NCBI GenBank assembly: GCA_030512335.1
Contig: JAULSU010000002.1
Location: forward strand, 1,178,001 to 1,242,000
From: Immersiella caudata
Lineage: Eukaryota; Ascomycota; Sordariomycetes; Sordariales; Lasiosphaeriaceae
Direction: 5' to 3'
Length of the DNA: 64,000 bases
Shown here: positions 22,678-34,900 of the stretch, piece by piece
Numbering within the stretch: the stretch's first letter is position 1
Layout: the number at the start of each line of letters is the position of its first letter
Translations under genes and position numbers: made by a program
The notes under the pieces: generated by a model
Database searches by the model: none
Told to the model about the DNA's origin: nothing
What the model saw: only the letters and a program-made list of their open reading frames with translations

Positions 22678-24954
22678 GACGGCGACATGGACCGTTCGGA
22701 TCAACGGACGAAGGACGGGGGCCCAGCAGCAGACCCGCTTGGTTGGTCGATCCGGGGTTTTGGATGGTGGCTTGCTGCTCAGCCAATGGGGGAGCCGAGA
22801 AATGCCGAGCAGGCAGCGAATCAACAACCTGCAAGGACAGGATCGTGGCCCCCTGGCTGCTGTCAACCACAGCCCTCGTCCTTGGAGATGCACTGCGATG
22901 CCGGATGCTCGACGTCATGAATCTATCGCTGTAAAATGTGCGCACGTAGTGTACGGAGTGAGCATGAAATTGGGATGAAAGCACGACATCGGATGGGAAA
23001 TGAGACGGTTCCCTTCAGAGAATGTGTATTTGTAGCTGAATGAGCTAGCCTCACGTTCTTTTCAGCTCGAGACGACGGACAGGGTGCATTGAAAACGGAT
23101 TGAATCCACAGAAATCTGCGGCAGTCCTGTAAAGCGTGCATGTAGAGATTCCATCGATTTCGGAAACGGGCCGCACATGGAGCGCATTTATCTACTTGTG
23201 GCATGAGCCAGGCGTCAGATCCGTTCGGCCGGCCACCCCAACTGTGATGATGGGAGCTTCACATGCTTTCGTCATCCCCTCTCCAAGCGGCAGTAACCGC
23301 CTTGATGCAAATGGCCCAGCCGGGTCAGGCGCGCCTCAACCGTGCAGACGCCATCTGCACTCCACCTTTATCTCGGAGGGTGTCTCCAGTCGACTTCAGA
23401 TACTCCAGAAATTGACATCCCAATTACGCTCTTGCTTATACCATCGCAAAGGCTGATATTGCTTGATTCCAGGTTCGTCCCGCCTGTTCCTCCTGTGCGG
23501 GCACCAGTCGTCTTGGCGCAGAATCTGGGGGCCCCTGCGAACCCCCGCAGTTCCGGGTTCACAGTGGAACCCTCGGCAGTCTTGCCTGATTCTGCCCCTA
23601 GTCACAGCGGGGATATCGTCTCTCCAAAGCAGGCGACCAACCACAACCTGCGCGGCTCACTTCCTCTTGTCCGAACACCACCTACGACATCCCACGCATC
23701 AGCGCAAACGTCTCGACAAAGATGCATGGCTGACAGCGGCGCACGATTTCACTCTGCGTCTCGCGCGACTCTTACGAGCGTACCTAGGAAGACGTGCGAC
23801 GGCCGATAGAGAGCAACTCCCGCCAACCCGGACAGCGCGCCGTTGCTCTCTTCTCTCCAACACGTGCGCCCCCAGTACCCCACTGGTGGGGTCCAGGTAG
23901 CCAAGACGGGCGGGGGACGCCGCAACGTCATTCCTTGTGACGCCCGTCTCAATCCTATCTTCTTCTCGTTGGAGTGACGCAGGCTCCCAAGCAGTGTGCG
24001 CTCAGCCCAGCCTCAGTGGCAGGCGGCTGGCGTTGGTCTTGTGCTTGCTGGAGCAGCGGGCGGCGACGGGCAGGTGACCCCTACTACCGAGGGCTAGCTT
24101 TCTGCCAGAGGCGTCACCAGCCAGAGGCGCCTGGCGAAATAAAGCGTGCGAGGGCGGTCCCGTCGAGGGACAGGCGCGGCAATTGGAGCAGTCCCCCCCT
24201 TTTTTACACTCGACGCCGACCAAACTCACCCCTTCGCTTCCTGCCTTTGCAATACCTCACAGACAGGCAAACAAACGCAGCACCACCCGCCAGCCAGGTC
24301 TAGACCCGGCCGCGACGTCCCGGAACGCGCTGCAAGCACTGTCTCCCGCAGCTGACCTCCGGTCCTCTGGGTACGTCGCGCTCCTTTCGTTACTTTCTTT
24401 ATCCCCGATCTGCTTGGGGGGGCTCGGCAGATTGTCAAACGACCTTAAATGTACCCATATGTGAACTCGGGCCTGCGGAGGCGTTTCGCAAACCCACTCA
24501 CCGTCCCTGGACCCAATCATCTCTCACCGTCACGTTCGCTGCCTCTGAGCCTAAAGCAGCCACATGCTCTCTTCTCCAGTTTCCACAGCCCGGATGTCGT
24601 GGTAGTCCCACATGGCAACGGTGCGCACCCATACACAGTATGCCCTCGCATCCTGGCTCCCCTGCGGCTCCCCATGGGGCCCAGTCTCCCTCCGTGCTAC
24701 CCTTATCCCATCTGAGTTACGCCTCGCGCTTATATCCCCGACTCTGCCCGGCCGAGGAACGGTACCTGACTTGCCTTCCTTTTTGGTCTCACAACCTCCT
24801 GGGTTTCCACTCCTCCCCGTCTTATACAAGCGGGCTACCTGAGCCTCCTCGAGTGGGATGCCACCCTACTGCCTTCAAGACTGCCATTACTTCTACCGCA
24901 CAGCTCTGCGCGGCTTGAACATCGGCACCCACGTCTCGCCCCTCTACGCTTGAT
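22678..24954. other. Intergenic desert upstream of carnitine acyltransferase
   Basis: These 2.3 kb hold no recognisable gene. They are C/T-rich on the + strand from about 24180 to 24950, as in long pyrimidine-rich leaders and promoters of highly expressed fungal genes. The right end is probably the promoter and 5' UTR of the gene at 25000. Confidence 0.45.
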
Positions 24955-24975
24955 ACACACACACACACACACACA
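24955..24975. repeat. AC dinucleotide microsatellite
   Basis: Ten AC repeats stand 25 bp before the start codon of the carnitine acyltransferase, so they are probably transcribed in its leader. Confidence 0.95.
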
Positions 24976-24999
24976 GGCTGTCCAGCCGAGCTGACTAGA

Positions 25000-27688
25000 A
25001 TGCCTACTCAAGTACGGATATTCACCTCACCAAGGTCTCTTGACGAGACCCTCGCCGTCACCCCCGCAGCCTCCCAGACCCCTCGCTCGGTGCCAGAGTA
25101 CCCACGAGTTCATAGGCCCACCATCAGCCCAACACTCAAAGCCCGCCAGTACACCATGTCAACATACGAAGATAAACCTAAAGGGGGCGTCACCTTTGCC
25201 GGCCAGGACAAGCTTCCAAAGCTTCCCATCCCAGATCTGGAGAAGACGTGCCAGAGGTACCTTGCTGCCCTGAGGCCGCTTCAATCGAATAGGGAGCATG
25301 CGGACACGAAGCATGCAGTGCAGGAGTTCCTTTCGGGGGAAGGTCCGGAGTTGAACGAAAAGTTGAAGAGGTATGCCGAGGAAAGGACGAGCTATATCGA
25401 GCAATTCTGTACGTGACGCCTGTAGAACCTCTACCGACGTGGTGACTGACACGCACAGGGTACGACTCTTACCTGAACTTTGACAACCCTGTGGTTCTCA
25501 ACCTGAATCCCTTCTTCCTGCTCGAGGACGATCCAACACCGGCACGTAACAACCAGGTGACACGAGCGGCATCATTAGTTGTGTCGGCCCTAGAGTTTGT
25601 GCGCGCCGTCCGAAAGGAGGAGCTGCCGCCCGATACGGTCAAGGGTGTTCCGTTGGATATGTACCAGCATTCACGCCTATTCGGCACTGCTAGGGTTCCA
25701 ACCGAGTCTGGATGTCAGATTGAGCAGGACCCGGACTCCAAGCACATTATCATCATGTGCCATGGCCAGTTCTACTGGTTTGACGTCTTGGACGACAACT
25801 CGGATTTGATCATGTCAGAAAAGGACATTGCCATCAACCTTCAAACCATTATCGACGATGCCACGCAAACGCCCATCCAGGAAGCCGCAAAGGGTGCGCT
25901 GGGCGTTCTCAGCACGGAGAACCGGAAGGTTTGGTCAGGGCTGAGAGATGTCTTGACCAGGGAACCCGGCTCGAACAACGCGGATTGCCTTGGGATCGTC
26001 GACACTGCTCTCTTCGTGGTCTGCTTGGATTATACCGAGCCCACAACCGCCGCGGCGCTCTGCCAGAACATGCTGTGCGGCACTAGTGAGATCGAAAAGG
26101 GGGTCCAGATTGGCACGTGCACAAATCGTTGGTACGACAAGCTGCAGATTATCGTTTGCAAGAACGGCAGCGCCGGCATCAACTTCGAACACACTGGTGT
26201 GGATGGTCATACGGTGCTGCGGTTCGCCAGCGATGTTTATACAAACACCATCCTGCGGTTTGCGCGGACGATCAATGGGGGTGCACCAACGCTATGGGCT
26301 TCGACCAGCCCGGACCCATGCAAACGCGACCCTGAAAGCTTTGGCGATGTCAACACGACCCCGTACAAGCTTGAGTGGGATATGATCCCCGAGCTTAGCA
26401 TTGCGGTGCGGTTTGCCGAGACTCGATTGGCCGACCTCATTGAGCAGAATGAGTTCCAGTGCCTCGACTTCTCTTCATACGGCAAGAATTTCATCACGTC
26501 GATGGGATTTTCCCCTGATGCCTTTGTCCAGATGGCGTTCCAAGCGGCATACTACGGCTTGTACGGTCGGGTCGAGTGCACATATGAGCCGGCGATGACG
26601 AAGATGTTCCTTCACGGGCGAACGGAAGCCATCAGGTCCGTCACCGAAGAATCTGTGAACTTCGTGCAGACGTTCTGGGCGGATAACCCGGCGGATCAAA
26701 AGATCGAGGCCCTCCGAAAAGCATGCCAGCAACATACAGCCAACACGAAGGACTGCGCCAAGGCACAGGGGTGTGATAGGCATCTATACGCCCTGTTCTG
26801 TCTCTGGCAGAGGATGATGGATGAGGACCGAAGTGTTGTTAGCAGTGGGATAAGCACCAACGGGTACTCTAGCCCGGCAGACGCCAACTCGGAGCGAGGC
26901 TCCCCTGTGGGCAGCCCTGGAAAGGAATATGTATTCGGCTCGCCTGAGGGAGAGAATGGGGGAATTCGCGCTACCAAGGGGCGAAGCGACAGCACCAACT
27001 CGCGCAGCAGCCACAATCAGCACCAGCTTCCACTCATCTTTGCAGACTCGGGGTGGGATAAGCTCAACACATCGATTCTGTCAACATCCAACTGCGGCAA
27101 CCCGTCCCTGAGACACTTTGGCTTTGGCCCTGTCTCGGGCGACGGCTTCGGTATCGGGTATATTATCAAGGATGACAGCATCTCCATCTGCGTGTCTTCA
27201 AAGCATCGCCAGACCAAGCGGTTCGTCGATACCCTTGAGAGCTACCTCTTGGAGATTCGCCGCATCTTGAGGATCACAGGCCGTAACATGACGGTCAAAC
27301 AAACCCGGGCGCGCGAGATCGACGCCACCCGACCGAAAGTGGCCAACCGGATCAAGCTGAGAGGGCGTTTGATCACTGGGAACGAAGTCATCAGGTCGCA
27401 GAAGAGCTTCAACGGAAGCATGTCCCCGACGGAGGAAAGCATGACAATGAGCGAAGATGATGAACTGGGTGGATGTGAGTATCCCCCCCCCACAATCCTG
27501 ATTTTCAAATGAGAGAAAGGCCCTAACAAAGTTACTTAGATGGTTTCTTCGACGCGGGGATGCTGCTGCAGGCGCTCAAGGCGAGGGGTGAGAGTCTGGA
27601 TAATGGGGAGACGAAGGCTTCGGAGAGAGCGGCGGTACAGGCGAAGAGGAGGGATGTGGGGAAGAAGTTGAGACTGATTGATTATTGA
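25000..27688 (+). CDS. Carnitine O-acetyltransferase, Yat2-like
   Basis: The enzyme transfers acetyl groups between CoA and carnitine, shuttling acetyl units from peroxisome or cytosol to mitochondria during growth on acetate or fatty acids. Exons are 25000-25408, 25459-27474 and 27540-27688, with introns GTACGT...CAG and GTGAGT...TAG. The product is 857 aa. The catalytic His is His381 in NFEHTGVDGH, the variant of the YEHA motif found in the Yat1/Yat2 branch. Length exceeds the typical 600-680 aa, as in yeast Yat2 (about 920 aa). The extra sequence includes a Ser/Gly-rich insert at about 440-510. The N-terminal 50 residues are basic and Ser/Thr/Pro-rich and may target an organelle. An alternative start at 25156 would remove them. 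Confidence 0.92.
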
Positions 27689-28012
27689 GCGATGCGTTGC
27701 GATGATTGGGTAGTACGGTAGGCCTGTTTCTTTGTACATGATAAGCGATTGTTTAGATGCTACTTGACTGTACATGTACGCGTAGACCGCTTGGAGATGA
27801 ATGAGGATACCTGTTGATCCGTTGTGTGGTAGCCGGGCGGTGTGGCCCTGTCAAGGAGGCTACTGGGGGGTGACGGTTGAGAAGGCGCCATATGCATTTG
27901 CTGCGTGACATCACAATATCTGGATAGAGGGTTCTCTTGGTTGTACGAAGGCTCCGGTTAGAAGAAAGGGCCCCGTTTGACCAGTACGCCAAGCGTTATC
28001 AGCACTGAGAAG
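27689..28012. other. Intergenic, no gene seen
   Basis: This is the 3' flank of the carnitine acyltransferase gene. No reading frame or RNA gene is recognisable. Confidence 0.5.
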
Positions 28013-28116
28013 CGGCGTCGTTCGATGTTCACCAGGCCTCCTTCGATGTTAATGAGGCTTTTTAAATGGATGTCGGGTATTTTAAGAAGTAAAATAAGGT
28101 CTCCTATAATACAGCT
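28013..28116 (+). repeat. Degenerate 21-bp units (copy G)
   Basis: Unit 28034-28054 (AGGCCTCCTTCGATGTTAAT plus one base) and unit 28055-28075 are exactly 21 bp. A partial unit precedes them and another AGGTCTCCTATAATACAG unit follows near 28097. They share the AGGCCT/AATG core with array A. Confidence 0.75.
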
Positions 28117-28499
28117 GACGCCGGCTTGCGCTTGCTGAAGGTATTTACTGAAAGGTCTTTGCTGGTCTGCTGGGCAGCATGTTTTTGCACGGAACAGATG
28201 ACCCCTCTCTTCTGGCCGGAGCCTTCGTAGATCCACACCGGCTAGTCGATAATGTCAAAGGCGTCAGCGTCTCTGATTTTCGGTGGGAAACGCCGTTGAT
28301 GGGAACTCGAGGGTTAGGTGAGCAGCCCTGGTCGGACGGCGCACCGTGCATGATTAACCCTGGCTTTTGGCGGGGCATTGTTGACGGAAGGAACGTCGCC
28401 CCGAGCATAATTCCACACCAACGCCCAGCGGGGTGCAATGTTCCCACAACCAAAGCAAAGGCAAACGCAAATGGTCGCCCCATTCCTAGATGCGTCTCC

Positions 28500-30017
28500 A
28501 TGACCGATCTCCTGCGCGTTCTGCCGCAATTCCCTGTCGGCCAGTACGCGAGCTTGATTCCGGTTCTGGAGAGGAACGGCGTCACGACGAGCGATCTGCT
28601 CACCCTTGACTGCGTCGACATTGGAAAGCGCACCCGCCTTCCGCTGTTGGACATTCAACGCCTCAGCAACGCCGTGCTCGCCGCCCTCCACAAAGACCTT
28701 GGCGTCGCCGCCTCAAGGCTTGAGCAGCGCCATGACCAGGGCCTCCAGGCGCAAACACCAGCTGCGGCCCCAGCAAACACCAAGCTGAGGCAAACGGCTC
28801 TATCATTGGCAACGCAATGGCAGACCATCAGTACCCTGGATCCTCGCTTTGACCGCGCCCTCGGCGGTGGAATTCCGGCTGGCTACGTGACTGAGATCAC
28901 AGGCGAATCCGGCGTCGGCAAGACGCAGTTCCTCCTCACCCTACTACTCGCCGTCCAGCTACCCCCTCCCCATGGCCTGGAAAAGTCAGCGCTGTACATC
29001 AGCACCGAGGCGCCTCTGTCAACTCGCCGCCTGGCCCAAATTTTAAATGCCAATCCGACGCTCAAGGCGCTAGATGCTGACTCCCGGCCTTCCTTGGATA
29101 ACATTATGAGCCAAGCTACACCAGACCTGGAGAGTCAGGATCACATCCTCACCTTTCAAGTCCCCATCGTCGTTGAGCGCCGCAACATAGGCCTAATCGT
29201 CCTAGACAGCGTAGCAGCCAACTTCCGCGCCGAGTTTGAGCGCCAGGCCGGTCAGGCGCGGTCGTCTAGCATGGGCGCAAGAGGTGCTGAGCTTGTTCGA
29301 CTCGGGATGCAACTCCGAGAGCTGGCCTCGAAGTACAACCTTGCCGTCGTAGTCGCGAACCAAGTTGCGGACCGCTTTAATGGAGCAGGTGCCGGCCTTG
29401 GGTTTAAGACGCCCATCGCTCCACCCCCTTCCATCTTCCAACAGCAATCGAGTCCCTTGGCGACACGCAGTAAGGCTGTCGTTGCGCCAAACGCCGGTGG
29501 CAAACCGAATTCTGCGGTCCTTCCTGTGGAACCGACATCCTCCATGGCGGGCCTTGTTCCCCGGTCGTCTAACGTTGATCCCGGCTATTCCTCCATGAAG
29601 CCTCCACCACCTACATTCCCATCAGATGATCCGTCATCAACGCTTCCTCTCACGGCTCTCCTACTTGATCACCAGCAACGGTGGTTTACTGGCTGGGGCG
29701 ATGACCCCTATGCCGACTATGGGCTGAAGACGCCATCACTCGGCCTTGTCTGGTCGACTCAGATATCAGCACGCATTGCTCTCTTCAAGCGGCCGTGCTA
29801 CCACACTGGAGGGGCGAGCAGGTACGCCATAGATGACGACGGTGAGCAGTACGAGGAGCAAGCAGCACCAACAGTGAAGAGCTGGAAGAGGTGGATGAAG
29901 GTTGTGTTCGCACCACATGCTGCGGCGTCGACGCCGTGTCTTAACGGGGAGGCGGACGAGCCAGTGGAATATGAAGTTACCATGGGAGGTGTGAAGGCAA
30001 TCGAGGCAAGTGAGTAG
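28500..30017 (+). CDS. rad57: DNA repair protein Rad57 (RecA-family paralogue)
   Basis: This Rad51 paralogue acts with Rad55 to stabilise Rad51 filaments in homologous recombination. It is a single exon of 505 aa. The start MTDLLRVLPQFP and the following LLTLDCVDIGKRT match fungal Rad57. The open frame runs further upstream, but that part looks non-coding. Walker A is GESGVGKTQ at about residues 135-143, and Walker B is LIVLDS at about 231-236. The segments LVRLGMQLRELASKYNLAVVVANQV and GLVWSTQISARIALFK are characteristic of the family. About 130 residues between the core and the GLVW block are Pro/Ser-rich and probably disordered. The gene converges on the MFS transporter gene with 323 bp between stops. 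Confidence 0.93.
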   Translation: MTDLLRVLPQFPVGQYASLIPVLERNGVTTSDLLTLDCVDIGKRTRLPLLDIQRLSNAVLAALHKDLGVAASRLEQRHDQGLQAQTPAAAPANTKLRQTALSLATQWQTISTLDPRFDRALGGGIPAGYVTEITGESGVGKTQFLLTLLLAVQLPPPHGLEKSALYISTEAPLSTRRLAQILNANPTLKALDADSRPSLDNIMSQATPDLESQDHILTFQVPIVVERRNIGLIVLDSVAANFRAEFERQAGQARSSSMGARGAELVRLGMQLRELASKYNLAVVVANQVADRFNGAGAGLGFKTPIAPPPSIFQQQSSPLATRSKAVVAPNAGGKPNSAVLPVEPTSSMAGLVPRSSNVDPGYSSMKPPPPTFPSDDPSSTLPLTALLLDHQQRWFTGWGDDPYADYGLKTPSLGLVWSTQISARIALFKRPCYHTGGASRYAIDDDGEQYEEQAAPTVKSWKRWMKVVFAPHAAASTPCLNGEADEPVEYEVTMGGVKAIEASE

Positions 30018-30340
30018 GTGCCCCGCCCGAGTGTGTATCTCTAGGGTATCACCATTGGAAAGGCACGAGCGATAAGAGGGATAAGAATTACTTGATCCGG
30101 TGTAAGGAATCGACGAGTCCAACTAGGACCCGCCTTGGGAAGGTAGCTGGGCCCCTGACGTGATTGAGTCGACAATGTCTTTCTTAAGGCGGCTGAGATG
30201 GTCCTGCAGCGGAAAACAAACTCCTTCAGCCAAGCAGATCCAGTTTACACAATTCTCCATATACCCATTCTAGCCTACTTCTTATAGCCAATCCCAACCC
30301 AAACATCACGCCTCATCAGTCTCCCCATCCCCTACCTGGC
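30018..30340. other. Short convergent intergenic region
   Basis: These 323 bp between convergent stops should hold both 3' UTRs. No gene, hairpin or repeat stands out. Confidence 0.5.
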
Positions 30341-31916
30341 TCAACTCCTCCGCCCCCTCAACTTCCTCGCCGCCATCCGAATCTCGTGACCAGGCTTTTC
30401 CTTATTCTCCCTCGCCCTCTCCAACCCACCCCTCTTCAGCCCACCCGGGAGGAACCACCACATCAACAAGATAAACAACAAAATCGCCAGCACAATCGGC
30501 TGCAAAACCTCGACCCCCTTACTCTGCGCAATCGCTCCCACCGCAAACGGGAAAATCGCAGCACCACCACCGCCGAAGGCCGCGGCAAACCCAATGGCCG
30601 AAACGTGGTAATCCGCAGGGAGCAGCTTCGTCGCAGCGACGATAGCCGCGGGGAACAACGGGCCGAGGAAGAAGCCCAAGAATGCCACGAATGTGGCGGA
30701 AGCAGCAAAATTGGGGACCACCCAGTAGAGCACCTGCAGCGCGACAGAGAGGAGGAGGTATGCCGTGATGGCGAGTTTCTCGCCAATGCGGCCGGTGATG
30801 AATCCCAAAAGGACGCGGCCGATGGTGAGACCGAGCCAGAAGAAGGTGGCGCTCAATCCGGCGATGAAGGGTTCGGCGTGGCGGACGCGAAGCATGAAGG
30901 TTACGATCCAGCCGCCGAGGGAGACTTCGGCGCCGACGTAGCCGAGGAGGAAGAGGGCGAGGAGCCAGGTGATGGGTTCTTTGAGGACGTGGCGGGTGGT
31001 GGTGCGCTTGCCGTTGTTGGCGCTGAGGTGTTGGGCGCGGTGGACTTGGGCGGTGGCGCGCCAGAAGGCGGTGGTCATGAGGATGAGGCAGAGGGCGTCG
31101 AGGGCGATGAGGAGGTAGAAAAAGGTGTACCAGGGGAGATTGCCTTTTGTGATCATGGAGGTGGCGATGAGGGGGGAGATGGTAGCGCCGAGGCCGTAAG
31201 CGCCGTGGAGGAGGCCCAGGAGTTCGTTGGCACGGTGCATGTTGCCGATCCAGGCGTTCCAGGCAGAGTCCTCGATGCCATTTCCAAAGCCGGTGACGAG
31301 CATTACGAGGGGGAGGGCGGGGTAAGGGGGGTGGCAGGCCATGGGGACGAAGCCCTGGGGGTGTTAGTCTGTTGTCTTGCTTGGCGCTCCTGCGACAAAG
31401 GAGAAAAGGGGGGGACTTACAATGAGACGACACAGAGGCCCAAGAACCGCGACGCCCCGCTGTCCGAGGAAGTGGTGGATGTAGTTGTTGAGGAGGGCAG
31501 CGAGGAGATAGCCTACAAAGGGAGAGAGGAAGAGAAGTGACACTGTGGTGTAGGAGATGTTATAGTAGATTTCGATCTAGCAAGTGTTAGATGGCTTGGT
31601 TCAGGGGTGGTTCATTGGGAAGACTTGCATAGGGGAGCAGAGCGCCTATCACGGCGTCACTCATACCGAGGAGAATGAAGGCGAGAATGCAAGAGAGAAA
31701 GCGGAAGATATTGAGCGGTGATTCGTTCCATCTTTGCTTTGGCGCTTCGTTTGAGACTCCATCACCTGCGGCCACAGCTGCTGCCTCTTCGTCGGTAGCT
31801 GTGTCGGTTGTCTCTGTTGTTTTCTCGGCATCTCCATTATAGACATTGTTCTCTTTCGGGGCCGGCGCCAAGTCTTTTGTCTCAACCTGGGCCGAGGTTT
31901 GTGTTGGCGTTGACAT
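30341..31916 (-). CDS. MFS transporter, Bsc6/fucose-permease-like
   Basis: This polytopic membrane transporter has 485 aa. Exons are 31916-31629, 31576-31421 and 31354-30341. Intron 31355-31420 is GTAAGT...CAG. Intron 31577-31628 begins with GCAAGT and ends CTAG, a GC-AG intron with a CTAAC branch site; splicing joins ALLPY to IEIYYN. About 65 hydrophilic residues precede the first helix (LSCILAFILLGMSDAVIGALLPY). About 11-12 hydrophobic segments follow, with a loop rich in basic residues after helix 6. The GFGNGIEDSAWNAWIG segment and overall plan resemble yeast Bsc6 and other FHS-type sugar transporters. Substrate is unknown. The coding strand is C-rich in the 5' part and G-rich in the last 100 codons. 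Confidence 0.88.
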
Positions 31917-34900
31917 GTTGATTGGCGGCCAATGGATGAAAGGCTCAGAGGTGATAGGTTGCGCGTTGAAGACTCAGGGTTCAGGGCGCAATAAGCTGAA
32001 AAGATAAGTTGGTGTCTGAAGTCAATCTTGGCCGGCTGTTGGCCAAATACCGAGGACTGTGCCAGTGGAGTATCACGATGATGCTCTTTAAGGGTGATTG
32101 TTGGCGCTTCTTATACTTGCTCTCAACAGCGCACACGAGCTGTCTTGAATAGGGCGTCAACGAGGAGGTAGGTAGTAGAGAATTGTGTCTGGAGAAGTCT
32201 GCCAGTCACATGTCCACCGGTGTCGATGTTGCGTCTTTAGGGTACTCTGACACACCGTATCAGAGTGCATGCGCTGCAGGCCGCGTCCTTCGTGTCTGCA
32301 AGAAGGTAACAGTCGCGAGAAGAAGAAGAGTCCTTCATGATAAACACCCGAAGAATAAGCGGCCCTAGGGGAAGAAGGGACGGTGTCGGAACAGGGGCGG
32401 TTGGATGCGGCGGCCGGTCGGAGCCTCCGTTCTGGACGACCGCTCTAACAGCAGCCCTTCGGCGGACCCAGTCGGAAGCTAATATTGCTCCTCGCTCTGC
32501 CGTTCCCCGCCACCCGCGGCGTGTGGGCACCCGCTGGAGATGGGTGCTAGCCGCTAGAGGTGCCGATAGCCTGCAGTGGGTAACAACAACTCCACGGGAC
32601 CGCGAGGGCTCCCGTTTGGTTGGGCCTAGGTCATGACGAAAGCTGGGAAGGGCGAGGGATTCAGCTGCCGAGGATCAGCCATCCGGCCCGATGAACCGTA
32701 CATTGCGCCGTCCTTACCCTCTGGCGAAAAGCGGGAGGATGCAGGATGTAATGTTTTTCGATGCGGCGCAACCGTCAAGATGTGTCATGTCGCGATATTT
32801 CCCCCACTCCTGCTTGCCCTTTGTGGTCAGGGGACGGGACGTGGTGATAGCTGGGGAAGGCACGGTCGTCTATTACCCGAACTTTCAGCGAGCAATGGTC
32901 CGTGTTGCGGAGACAGATGCCGCCCTCTCCCTTCAACAACCTCACCTCCTGCTCAATAACGACAGCCCTCACCGGATGCAGAGCATATTAGGAATCATCA
33001 ATTGACCGGATGCGCCGATGGCTGGTGTGACGACAGACTCAATTCCACATCTCCCTAACGCCTTCGTGGGAGGCGGCCTTTCCCAATTCTGCATGTCCGC
33101 CTAGCAGACGCTACCCCGGCTGGTGTGGGCCATGGCAAGCTCTGAGGAAAAACATCAATGTCCGTACATATTCCAGACCAACTTTTGTGTTTCCATAACT
33201 GTTGGGACGCCATTCTATTTGAGACACCATCTAGCATATTCCAGGGCTAGCCTATCATTTCATTCTCCGTGCGTAATCATCAGCCCTGAACGCTTTGCCA
33301 CACAGTGCTGAATATGCACTGCAGATTGACACTCTCCGCGCCCCAGGTTTCGACGGATGCTCGGACGTTGTGGACAAGAACACAGGTCAAGACCGACCGC
33401 CGGTGTGCTCACCTCATCTATTCCTCAGCACATCGACCTGCCGGCGCGACCCTCCCCCCACGACTCGTGACCTCTCTCAAGGAGGGTGTCTTCATTAGGG
33501 TCCAAGTGCCCCTGTTACCGACCAGACCAGCTGAGACGTTGTTATCTCTACATGGCGCCCGGTACTGACGCAGGTACAGATGATGGCTTCCTGTTTGCTG
33601 ACTTCGGGGCACGTGGCTCCTGCTACCTTTACCCGTCATTGCGTTCTTAATTATACCCATATACCTCCTCGCCCGGGTTATTGTTCCACTGTCCCGGCCG
33701 CAGTGCGGCTCACTCCCCGGCTCACCGCCACTGCGGTCGGGCACCGGGACGGGTGCACGTCATCCAACTTCCGACGTCGCTAACGTCGGGGGGTGGGGGG
33801 CGGGTAGCCCAGCCGGTACACAGTCGCAGCGAGCACCAGTGATGGTCCCGGTAGTTAGGGGGATTTTCTCTATTAATACCTTCCGATGCTGGGGAAACTA
33901 CAAGCGTAATACAGCGCGCACGCTGTCGTCAATGCGCAACAGCCCTATATCATACCCTCGGCCACTTCATATCTCCACCCTTTCCGGGTGTGTTACACCA
34001 TTCCCGGTTGTCTCATCTCTCCGTGCCGCCCTTCTGGGGGAAAATTTCCTGGACACCGACATCGCTGGATCGTGCTCCTCCTGTCACCGAAGAAACGTCC
34101 GATTGGGCGACGGAATGCTCTCACTATCAATAGCCAATGTGGGTTTGTTCGAAGCTGCGCATGATCTCATCCATCTTCTCGCACATGGATTGTTGACTTT
34201 CATATTGGGTACGTGGGTGGTGTGGTACTTGGACGAAGATATTGCCCTCTCGAACGGGCTCTGTCTCATATCGGGTGAGGCGGGCTCGGCGCGCTTTCTC
34301 TTTTTCCTTCCGAGAGAAGGACGGAGACGTGCTGCTGGTGCTGCTTCGATGTTAGGCCATTGACCGGGGCCTCCACTGTGGGAGGAACTTAGAGGCTTGG
34401 ACTGACGGTTTGCTCTTGGACATCTTGGCAATTCAGGAATAGATCAAGTGGTTGTGGTTCGTTGTGAGAGGGGAACTAGGGATTCTCTGGTTGTGAGTGA
34501 TGTCTTTCCAGTCTCCTTGGACCGGTCGAGGCATCATCCACTGGCTTTATACTTTCTGGCCAGTGCACATACACACACACATGTATGCGCAAACGCGGGG
34601 GTTGCTGCGTCTGATTCGAGTGTTGATGGCAGTCATCGACGACCGAAGTCTCGCATGACGCCCGGTCTTGCGTAGTCCGCTACCAATGTCAAGATATGGT
34701 TCCGCACGGCATGTGTGCTGGTCAGCACACAAGTTGTGGAGAGACAGACTCATGTGTATCCAGGCACACCGACAATCCGGGATGCATACATGCACCCACG
34801 AGGCGAGACCACCCTACTTTGCACCCTTTTAGTCGTTCGAGACATGGAACGGCCAATTACCAAGGTGCAAGGGGGAGTGGCACGCCCGGCGCCGTCATTT

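Noticed and set aside
28179..28499. In-frame N-terminal extension of Rad57
   Set aside because: The frame is open, but the conserved Rad57 N-terminus starts at the ATG at 28500. The upstream residues resemble nothing in the family.
30386..31540. 384-aa frame on + over the MFS gene
   Set aside because: The Glu/Gly/Asp-rich low-complexity translation comes from the strand-biased composition of the MFS gene. It crosses two of its introns and has no domain.
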